Source: Thermoflavifilum sp. (lineage in GTDB: Bacteria > Bacteroidota > Bacteroidia > Chitinophagales > Chitinophagaceae). From it: a stretch of DNA of 64,000 nt. This document shows positions 27,583-34,900 of the stretch, one piece after another; the stretch's first letter is position 1; the number at the start of each line of letters is the position of its first letter. The stretch lies in assembly GCF_014961315.1 (NCBI RefSeq), contig NZ_CP063141.1, forward strand, positions 620,001-684,000, read 5' to 3'. The translations under genes and the position numbers were made by a program. The notes beneath the pieces are model-generated. The model had not been told where the DNA came from, made no database searches, and saw nothing but the letters and a program-made list of their open reading frames with translations.

Positions 27583-29511
27583 ATGTCATACCCCTACCAG
27601 ATTCAGACATTTGAAGCCTATCAGGAAGCTTATCGGAAAAGTATACAGGATCCCGAAGGATTCTGGGCAAGCATTGCAGAACATTTTACCTGGCATAAAA
27701 AATGGGATCGGGTGCTGGAATGGGACTTTAAGGGGCCCGGCGCACCCGTGGTGAAATGGTTTATCAACGGCAAGCTCAATATTACCGAGAATTGTTTAGA
27801 TCGGCACCTTCCTACCCGGGGTGAGCAACCAGCCATCATCTGGGAGCCCAACGACCCGGAAGAACATTATCGCATCCTCACCTACAGGCAACTGCACCAG
27901 AAGGTTTGCCAGTTTGCCCAGGTATTGAAAAACAATGGCGTAAAAAAAGGCGATCGGGTGTGTATTTATATGGGCATGATACCGGAATTGCCTATTGCCA
28001 TGCTGGCCTGTGCCCGTATTGGCGCCATCCATTCCGTAGTATTCGGCGGCTTTTCGGCTCAATCCATTGCCGATCGCATTAACGACGCTCAGTGCACGGT
28101 GGTGATTACCTGCGATGGAGCCTTCAGGGGTAACAAAGATGTGCCATTGAAATCCATTGTTGATGATGCACTGGTACAATGCCCGACCGTAAAACGCGTC
28201 ATTGTGTACACGCGCACCCGTACACCGGTGTCCATGATTAAAGGCCGCGATGTATGGTGGGAAGATGAATTGAAAATCGTGGAAACCCAGGGTAATCCCG
28301 ACTGTCCCGCTGAAGTGATGGATGCCGAAGACCCGCTGTATATTCTCTATACCTCTGGTTCAACCGGCAAGCCCAAAGGCGTATTGCATACAACAGGCGG
28401 CTATATGGTGTATGTGAATTATACCTTCGTCAATGTATTCAATTATCAACCCGGAGAAATTTATTTCTGTACAGCCGATATCGGTTGGGTCACCGGCCAT
28501 AGCTATATCCTGTACGGCCCGCTTTCAGCAGGGGCTACCACACTGATGTTTGAAGGAATTCCCACCTGGCCCGATGCTGGCCGTTTCTGGGATATTGTGG
28601 ATAAACACAAGGTAAATATCCTGTACACGGCTCCTACAGCCATCCGCTCGTTGATGGCACATGGACTGGATTTTGTAAAAAATAAAAAACTCGACACCCT
28701 GCGGGTACTGGGTAGCGTGGGCGAACCCATCAACGAAGAAGCCTGGGAATGGTTTTATGAACATATCGGTAAAAAACGCTGCCCCATTGTCGATACCTGG
28801 TGGCAAACCGAAACCGGTGGTATAATGATTTCCCCTATCGCCACCGTAACACCCCTGCGCCCTTCTTACGCCACGCTTCCCTTACCCGGCGTGCAACCGG
28901 CCGTGATGGATGAAAAAGGACAGGAAATCACCCAAACCGAAGCCACCGGCAATCTTTGCATCAAGTTCCCATGGCCCGGCATGTTCCGCACCACCTGGGG
29001 CGACCACGAACGCTGCCGCAAAACCTATTTCGACGCCTATCCGGGCTATTATTTTACCGGCGACGGCTGCATTCGTGAGAAAGATGGCTATTATCGCATC
29101 ACCGGCCGTGTGGACGATGTGTTGAACGTAAGCGGCCATCGTATCGGTACAGCCGAAGTAGAAAATGCCATCAACATGCATAGTGATGTGGTGGAAAGTG
29201 CTGTGGTGGGTTTCCCACATCCCATCAAAGGACAGGGCATTTACGCTTTTGTGATCTGTACACACCTCGAAGATCCTGAACTCACCCGAAAAGATATTCT
29301 GGAAACCGTTTCACGCGTGATTGGACCTATTGCCAAACCCGATAAAATTCAATTCGTAAAGAATCTCCCTAAAACCCGAAGCGGCAAGATCATGCGTCGT
29401 ATTCTGCGAAAAATTGCAGAAGGTGAAATGGAAAACTTCGGGGATACCACATCCCTGCTCGATCCTTCCGTGGTGGAAGAAATCAAACAAGGACGCATGG
29501 CTATGAGCTGA
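27583..29511 (+). CDS. acs: Acetyl-CoA synthetase (AMP-forming)
   Basis: 642 residues, standard length. Makes acetyl-CoA from acetate, ATP and CoA via acetyl-AMP. Signatures: the ATP-binding loop YTSGSTGKPKGV, then TADIGWVTGHSYILYGPL, DTWWQTETGG (adenine and acetate pocket), TGRVDDVLNVSGHRIGT, and the C-terminal PKTRSGKIMRR with the conserved Lys602, a known target of regulatory acetylation in the family. No acetyltransferase or deacetylase gene is adjacent. Cytoplasmic; single gene. Confidence 0.97.
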   Translation: MSYPYQIQTFEAYQEAYRKSIQDPEGFWASIAEHFTWHKKWDRVLEWDFKGPGAPVVKWFINGKLNITENCLDRHLPTRGEQPAIIWEPNDPEEHYRILTYRQLHQKVCQFAQVLKNNGVKKGDRVCIYMGMIPELPIAMLACARIGAIHSVVFGGFSAQSIADRINDAQCTVVITCDGAFRGNKDVPLKSIVDDALVQCPTVKRVIVYTRTRTPVSMIKGRDVWWEDELKIVETQGNPDCPAEVMDAEDPLYILYTSGSTGKPKGVLHTTGGYMVYVNYTFVNVFNYQPGEIYFCTADIGWVTGHSYILYGPLSAGATTLMFEGIPTWPDAGRFWDIVDKHKVNILYTAPTAIRSLMAHGLDFVKNKKLDTLRVLGSVGEPINEEAWEWFYEHIGKKRCPIVDTWWQTETGGIMISPIATVTPLRPSYATLPLPGVQPAVMDEKGQEITQTEATGNLCIKFPWPGMFRTTWGDHERCRKTYFDAYPGYYFTGDGCIREKDGYYRITGRVDDVLNVSGHRIGTAEVENAINMHSDVVESAVVGFPHPIKGQGIYAFVICTHLEDPELTRKDILETVSRVIGPIAKPDKIQFVKNLPKTRSGKIMRRILRKIAEGEMENFGDTTSLLDPSVVEEIKQGRMAMS

Positions 29512-29684
29512 TAAGCGATGGATGAGATACCCTGGCTCAGACCATTCCGGCACATGCAGGGGCCTACTGCCCAATAACCAGCTTGCGTTTGCCCACAATA
29601 CATCGGGAGTTTTTTCGTTTGCAAGACTGAAACATCCTGCTGCAGCAAGTTTTCGTTTCATCGAGGCAAATGCGGGATAATACT

Positions 29685-29691
29685 TACTTTG
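29685..29691 (+). promoter_or_regulatory. Near-consensus -7 box (TACTTTG) for the protease gene
   Basis: Same one-base-short variant as at the sus operon. It supports the ATG at 29711 as the protease start, not the GTG at 29693, because transcription would start around 29698. Confidence 0.45.
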
Positions 29692-29710
29692 TGTGGCAAA
29701 AACAGGGAAT

Positions 29711-31405
29711 ATGAAGTTCCGAAGCAAGAGGTGGAGCATGCTCTGTGCTGGTTTGTTGATAGGCTTGACAGGCCTGGGTATCTGGGCGATGCGCAATGAC
29801 GATAAATATTTTGAAATCATCAAAAGTCTGGACATTTATGCCAGTGTACTCCGCGATTTGAATACGTATTATGTAGACAGCCTCTCACCGTTTGCCCTGA
29901 TGCGTACCAGTGTGGATGCCATGACAAACTCATTAGACCCCTATACCACCTTTTATACGCAGGAAAATCTAGGTGATCTTACTTTTCAAACAACCGGAAA
30001 ATATGGAGGCACCGGCATTGCCATTCGCCGGGATGATGATCATGTGATCATTTTCGATGTATTGCAGGATAGCCCTGCCGGCCTGGCGGGATTAAGGCCT
30101 GGCGACCGCATTGAACGTATCGACGACAAGGATGTAGATAGCCTCAGCGAAGATGCGGTGAGCGATTTGCTTCGGGGTGAGCCGGGCACCACCGTGGTGC
30201 TGGGTATTTACCGACCTTATTTGCAACAGCGATTTACCGTAAAACTCATCCGGGCTGAAGTGGGCCTCAGCAGCGTGCCTTACGCATTCCGGCTTCAGGA
30301 TGGAACAGGCTATATTCGTTTGCAGCAATTCACAGAAGGTTGTAGCCTTCAGGTAAAACGCGCACTGGATTCATTGAAAAGTTTGCCCGGCGGCATTCAG
30401 GGACTTATCCTCGATCTGCGGGGTAATCCCGGCGGACTTTTAGAAGAAGCCGTGAAAACAGCTAATTTATTCGTCGATCCCGGACAGACGATTGTGAGCC
30501 TTCGCGGCCGTGTGCAGGCCTGGAATCAGATATACCGCACCACCGAACGCGCCGACGACGATACTATTCCACTGGCCATCCTCATCAACCATCAATCGGC
30601 CTCAGCCGCCGAAATCCTGGCTGGTGCTCTACAGGACCTGGATAGAGCCGTAATCATCGGTCAGCGGTCCTACGGCAAAGGATTGGTACAAACCACACAC
30701 GATTTGCCTTACGACACCAGAATCAAGATTACAACAGCCCGCTATTACACGCCCAGCGGCCGTTGCATCCAGGCCATCACCTATGCTCATCAGGGTGATT
30801 TCCTGCAACAAAATTTTATTCCCGATTCGTTACGACAAACGTACACCACCGCACATGGCCGTATCGTGAAAGGCGGGGGCGGTATTGAACCGGATGTGCC
30901 CGTCAGGACCGAACATGTTAGTGAAATAGCACAGGATTTGCTCATCCACCACATGATTTTCGACTATGCCACACGTTATTTTTATGAACATCCTAAACCA
31001 GCATCACCGGATGATTTCATGTTCACTGATCAGGATTATACCTCTTTTCTAAACTTCTTAGAAGAAAAACATTATCATTTTCAATCAGACGCTTCTCAAC
31101 TGCTGGCACAATTTACCGATCAGGTTCAACAGGAGGGCTGGTGGGAACAACTACGCCAGCAAACAGATTCGCTTCGTCGTGCTCTGGCGGAAATCGAAGC
31201 CCGACAACTGCTTACCCATCGCAAAGAAATCATGCAATTATTAAAAGCTGAAATCGCCGATCGCTACTGGCCACAGCAGGGAGAATGGCTGGTGGCCCTC
31301 CAAACCGACGAAGCCATACGCCGAACCAGGCATATTTTACACGATACAAAAATGTATCGATCATTGCTATCCTCAACAACAGCTCAACATGCATCTGTTC
31401 GTTAG
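29711..31405 (+). CDS. C-terminal processing protease, S41 family with PDZ domain
   Basis: 564 residues from ATG 29711. A GTG at 29693 would add 6 residues but sits too close to the promoter box. One N-terminal membrane anchor (SMLCAGLLIGLTGLGIWAM), a PDZ domain (~85-180; GGTGIAIRRDDDHVIIFDVLQDSPAGLAGLRPGDRI), then the tail-specific protease core. Catalytic Ser298 (HQSASAAEI) and Lys323 (SYGKG) are 25 apart, the same spacing as in E. coli Prc. A ~130-residue C-terminal helical extension follows (~430-564). Cuts periplasmic proteins at their C-terminus. Confidence 0.93.
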   Translation: MKFRSKRWSMLCAGLLIGLTGLGIWAMRNDDKYFEIIKSLDIYASVLRDLNTYYVDSLSPFALMRTSVDAMTNSLDPYTTFYTQENLGDLTFQTTGKYGGTGIAIRRDDDHVIIFDVLQDSPAGLAGLRPGDRIERIDDKDVDSLSEDAVSDLLRGEPGTTVVLGIYRPYLQQRFTVKLIRAEVGLSSVPYAFRLQDGTGYIRLQQFTEGCSLQVKRALDSLKSLPGGIQGLILDLRGNPGGLLEEAVKTANLFVDPGQTIVSLRGRVQAWNQIYRTTERADDDTIPLAILINHQSASAAEILAGALQDLDRAVIIGQRSYGKGLVQTTHDLPYDTRIKITTARYYTPSGRCIQAITYAHQGDFLQQNFIPDSLRQTYTTAHGRIVKGGGGIEPDVPVRTEHVSEIAQDLLIHHMIFDYATRYFYEHPKPASPDDFMFTDQDYTSFLNFLEEKHYHFQSDASQLLAQFTDQVQQEGWWEQLRQQTDSLRRALAEIEARQLLTHRKEIMQLLKAEIADRYWPQQGEWLVALQTDEAIRRTRHILHDTKMYRSLLSSTTAQHASVR

Positions 31406-31503
31406 TACTACACAGGATCGGTAATTGTATTTCACCTGACAAACAAAAGAAGAAAGCTCACTTAAAATTGAAAGTGCTATTCAGCTTATCGGGCCATGGT
31501 GTT

Positions 31504-31511
31504 TATCTTTG
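31504..31511 (+). promoter_or_regulatory. Bacteroidota -7 box (TATCTTTG) for the amidase gene
   Basis: Exact match only 4 bases before the amidase ATG, suggesting a nearly leaderless mRNA. Confidence 0.5.
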
Positions 31512-31515
31512 AACA

Positions 31516-33297
31516 ATGAAACGCATATCGATTGCTTTTTTCACACCTGAAAAATGTTTCCGGGATCCCATCTTTCATGCTGCTGTGGGTGCGCTGGTAG
31601 GTTGTTGCATTACGTTTTCATCATTTGCACAGCGGCCTTTTATTCGGTTGCAACAACCTGTACAAACTTCGCTCACGGTACATGATAGTGTGCAATATAT
31701 TTCAGGTGCTACCTGTAAAACCTGCAGACTCACCCTTCAGGATACACCCATCAAGGTGTATGCTACAGGCGGATTTGCTGCTCGCGTGATTTTGCATGCC
31801 GGCGATAATCTCATTGTACTGCAGGCCCATAGTCCCGATGGGCAGTTTCATAAACTCCAGCTGGCCTATCGCTACGAACTGCCTCAACCACTTGTGGTCA
31901 ACAACTTTGCAATCGCTCGCATGTATTTGCATCCGGATGCCACCAGCTGGTTGCAACCCGGCGATCTGATCCATATTAAACTGCTTGCGCAGGCCGGCTG
32001 TAAGGCCTTCTGGATACATCATTTACCTTTAACGGAAATGGTTGATCAGGAAGATAGCCTGGTAGGCATTTATGAAGGCATGTACCGCATATCGGATACC
32101 GATCACCTGAACGGCCCTATCCCGATAACATTGCAGAATGCTGCAGGAGAAACAATTACGGCTTACACGCCCTATGCATTTTACAACTGGCCCGCAAACC
32201 CGGTAATCGGAAAAACAATAGGCGAACGGCCTTTTATGCAATATAGCCTGGGAACGGATCGCCTGGGCGCAGCTAAACGCAGTTATCTGGACACAGGGAT
32301 TCAAATGCAGGTCGATGGCCAATTCGGTAATTTCTATCGGGTAAAACTCGCCCCCGATCAGCATGCTTATGTACCGGTCGAAAATCTTGAATTACTTCCC
32401 GACGGCACACCCGTACCTCATGCCGTGCTGGGCAACTGGAAAGTATGGGGCGACAGCCTGTTTGATTATGTGCAGATTCAGGTAGGTAAGCCCTTGCCTT
32501 ATGATGTACATCTGTACGATCATCCGGGGCAAATCGTTATTCGATTATATGGAGCGGTTTCGAATACCAACTGGATATCCCAATTTCTATCAGCCGAAGA
32601 AATCAAAGATGTGCAAATCCATACCCTGTCCGACGACGTGGTGGAAGTGCGCATCAGCCTACGACATGCGCAACCCTGGGGATGCACGCTGCATTATGCG
32701 GGTTCGGCTTTACTCGTGCGGGTGAAGCGCCAGCCGAAAATTTTAAACTTAACGCATCTGCGCATAGCCATTGATGCCGGCCATGGCGGAAACAACCCCG
32801 GGGCCACAGGCCCTACCGGAACCAAAGAAAAGAATCTTACCCTGATGCTGGCAGAAGAACTCCAGCAAGCACTGCATCGCCTGGGTGTGCATACCATCAT
32901 GACCCGCACAAACGATACCAGCCTCACCATGCTGGATCGAGAAAATGATCTACGTCAGGCCGATCCCGACCTGCTTCTCAGCATTCACCTCAATTCTTCA
33001 AACAACCCCGTGGATATCTCCGGCACCAGCACCTATTACCACGAACCCGGATTCCGTCCGTTAAGCCTGGCCATTTACAAACGGCTGGTAGCAACCGGCT
33101 TACAGGAGTTTGGTAACGTTGGCAATTTTAATTTTGCGCTCAATGGAATGACCGATTTCCCGAATGCCCTGATCGAAGTAGCCTTCATCTCCAATCCTGC
33201 GGATGAGGCGCGTATCCTGGATTCCGCATTCCGGGAAAAAATCATCCACGCCATGGTTTCCGGATTGAAAGATTTTCTGGAGCAATGCAAAAAGTAA
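31516..33297 (+). CDS. N-acetylmuramoyl-L-alanine amidase (Amidase_3) with long N-terminal region
   Basis: 593 residues. Signal-like N-terminus followed by ~390 residues of beta-rich sequence; parts (SH3-like YRVKLAPDQHAYVPVENLELL, and an AMIN-like stretch IQVGKPLPYDVHLYDHPGQIVIRLYG) suggest cell-wall or lipid-binding modules. The C-terminal zinc amidase starts at LRIAIDAGHGGNNPGATG (first His), has a Glu in GTKEKNLTLMLA, LLLSIHLNSSNN (second His) and LIEVAFISNPADE (catalytic Glu). It splits stem peptide from glycan. Usual AmiC relatives are ~400 residues, so the extended front is notable. Periplasmic. Confidence 0.9.
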   Translation: MKRISIAFFTPEKCFRDPIFHAAVGALVGCCITFSSFAQRPFIRLQQPVQTSLTVHDSVQYISGATCKTCRLTLQDTPIKVYATGGFAARVILHAGDNLIVLQAHSPDGQFHKLQLAYRYELPQPLVVNNFAIARMYLHPDATSWLQPGDLIHIKLLAQAGCKAFWIHHLPLTEMVDQEDSLVGIYEGMYRISDTDHLNGPIPITLQNAAGETITAYTPYAFYNWPANPVIGKTIGERPFMQYSLGTDRLGAAKRSYLDTGIQMQVDGQFGNFYRVKLAPDQHAYVPVENLELLPDGTPVPHAVLGNWKVWGDSLFDYVQIQVGKPLPYDVHLYDHPGQIVIRLYGAVSNTNWISQFLSAEEIKDVQIHTLSDDVVEVRISLRHAQPWGCTLHYAGSALLVRVKRQPKILNLTHLRIAIDAGHGGNNPGATGPTGTKEKNLTLMLAEELQQALHRLGVHTIMTRTNDTSLTMLDRENDLRQADPDLLLSIHLNSSNNPVDISGTSTYYHEPGFRPLSLAIYKRLVATGLQEFGNVGNFNFALNGMTDFPNALIEVAFISNPADEARILDSAFREKIIHAMVSGLKDFLEQCKK

Positions 33298-33319
33298 GTC
33301 GTCCGTAAAAATTCCGGTA

Positions 33320-33360
33320 TTTGTCCACCATTTCGATGGACAATCCCTTAACTTTGTCCA
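33320..33360. promoter_or_regulatory. Three TTTGTCCA-type sites over the AhpD-like gene promoter
   Basis: TTTGTCCA at 33320-33327, its inverse TGGACAA at 33337-33343, and TTTGTCCA again at 33353-33360, overlapping the exact -7 box TAACTTTG at 33349-33356. The outer copies are 33 bp apart, three helical turns. Looks like a regulator site; no regulator is recognised. Confidence 0.45.
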
Positions 33361-33375
33361 AATTGCCTCTCAGGT

Positions 33376-33717
33376 ATGCATCCCGATGTAGAAGCTTTTC
33401 ATACATACCGGCAACAGATGAATGAGCTCATCCTGAGCAAACAAAATAAAGTCATCAATCGGCTGTTTAACCTGGATACAAACACTTATCAGGATGGAGC
33501 GCTGCCGGCAAAGGTTAAAGAAATGCTGGGCTTAGTGGCCAGTATGGTATTGCGATGCGATGATTGTATTAAATATCATCTTGGCAAATGCAAAGAACTG
33601 GGGGTGACTACGGAAGAGATGTATGAAATATTTGCTGTGGCTAATATTGTTGGAGGTACCATCGTCATTCCACATACACGTCGGGCCGCGGAATACTGGG
33701 AAGCGCTGCAACAATAA
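33376..33717 (+). CDS. AhpD-like (carboxymuconolactone decarboxylase fold) protein
   Basis: 113 residues, all-helical. Residues Cys61 and Cys64 in the motif CDDCIKYH with His68 form the AhpD-type redox site CxxCxxxH. AhpD-like proteins reduce peroxiredoxins or act as small thiol peroxidases. Other CMLD members are decarboxylases, but the CxxC form favours the redox role. Transcribed just before the ferredoxin oxidoreductase beta subunit, 62 bases apart, so a link to oxygen defence of that oxygen-sensitive enzyme is plausible but not shown. Confidence 0.88.
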   Translation: MHPDVEAFHTYRQQMNELILSKQNKVINRLFNLDTNTYQDGALPAKVKEMLGLVASMVLRCDDCIKYHLGKCKELGVTTEEMYEIFAVANIVGGTIVIPHTRRAAEYWEALQQ

Positions 33718-33779
33718 ACACATGACGTAAAATATTCCCTGATACCAAACGTTTTTTTCATGACTAATTTTCAACCATT

Positions 33780-34817
33780 ATGGATACGACAGCTGTGCAG
33801 ACTTCGCAATCCCTGACTCCGAAAGATTTTGCTACCGATCAGGAAGTACGCTGGTGCCCGGGTTGCGGCGATTATTCGATCCTGAAACAGGTCCAAACTG
33901 TTATGCCTACCCTGGGTATCCCGAGAGAAAATATTGTGATTATTTCGGGTATTGGGTGTTCTTCACGTTTCCCCTATTACATGAACACGTATGGCATGCA
34001 CTCCATTCATGGCCGTGCCACGGCAATTGCATCAGGATTGAAAGCATGCAGGCCCGAACTGAGCGTATGGATCGTTACCGGCGATGGTGACGGGCTTTCC
34101 ATCGGTGCTGGACATATGGTACACATCCTGCGTCGAAATTTCGATGTGAACATCCTGTTGTTCAACAATCAGATTTATGGGCTGACCAAAGGGCAATATT
34201 CACCCACCTCAGAAGAAAACAAAATCACCAAGTCAACGCCCTACGGCAGCATCGACCATCCCTTTAACCCGCTATCGCTGGCCCTGGGTGCTGATGGCAG
34301 CTTTATTGCCCGTAGCATGGATCGCGATCCCAGGCATCTGCAAGAAATGCTGAAACGCGCACACGCACACAAGGGAACTTCTTTCCTGGAAATCTATCAA
34401 AATTGCAATATTTTCAACGATGGAGCTTTTGAAATATTTACCGAAAAAGCAACTAAAGCCGATGAAACCATTTTTCTGGAACATGGTAAACCCTTGATTT
34501 TTGGTGCTCAGCGTAATAAAGGTATTCGTCTGGATGGTCTCAAGCCTGTTGTGGTAAGTCTTGATGATGGCTATTCAGCCGATGATCTCTGGATTCACGA
34601 TGAACATGATCTGTACAAAGCCCAGATTCTTGTTCGCTTCTTTGATGATCCTGCCGTAGAAGGACATTTACCCAGACCCTTTGGTGTGTTTTATGAATCC
34701 CAGCGACCCACATACGAAGACCTGCTGCAACAACAAATTGAAATGGCAAAGGGCAAATATGGTGTGGGCGATCTGGATAAATTGCTTGCTGGAAGTGAAA
34801 CCTGGACCATCAATTAA
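33780..34817 (+). CDS. korB: 2-oxoacid:ferredoxin oxidoreductase, beta subunit
   Basis: 345 residues. The thiamine-diphosphate subunit that binds 2-oxoacid: WCPGCGDYSIL (C26, C29; the only CxxC), GIGCSSRFPYYM, TGDGDGLSIGAGHMV (ThDP/Mg loop), NNQIYGLTKGQYSPTSE. Oxidises 2-oxoglutarate or pyruvate and reduces ferredoxin. The usual alpha subunit gene is not next to it and not elsewhere in the window, although KorAB are normally adjacent; the partner must be elsewhere or lost. Followed by a strong terminator. Confidence 0.92.
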   Translation: MDTTAVQTSQSLTPKDFATDQEVRWCPGCGDYSILKQVQTVMPTLGIPRENIVIISGIGCSSRFPYYMNTYGMHSIHGRATAIASGLKACRPELSVWIVTGDGDGLSIGAGHMVHILRRNFDVNILLFNNQIYGLTKGQYSPTSEENKITKSTPYGSIDHPFNPLSLALGADGSFIARSMDRDPRHLQEMLKRAHAHKGTSFLEIYQNCNIFNDGAFEIFTEKATKADETIFLEHGKPLIFGAQRNKGIRLDGLKPVVVSLDDGYSADDLWIHDEHDLYKAQILVRFFDDPAVEGHLPRPFGVFYESQRPTYEDLLQQQIEMAKGKYGVGDLDKLLAGSETWTIN

Positions 34818-34834
34818 GCTTACCCTACAAGATA

Positions 34835-34872
34835 AAATCAGGCGCACAGGTTTTAGCTTGTGCGCCTGATTT
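34835..34872. terminator. Strong bidirectional terminator
   Basis: A perfect 14-bp stem (AAATCAGGCGCACA / TGTGCGCCTGATTT) with a 10-base loop, followed by TTT-rich bases on plus. It separates korB (plus) from the convergent TonB-type gene (minus). Confidence 0.93.
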
Positions 34873-34900
34873 GTTTTGAAAGAATCGAAATCTACAGCCA

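Noticed and set aside
29693-29710. GTG start for the S41 protease
   Set aside because: It lies 2 bases after the -7 box; the ATG at 29711 fits transcription and the membrane anchor.
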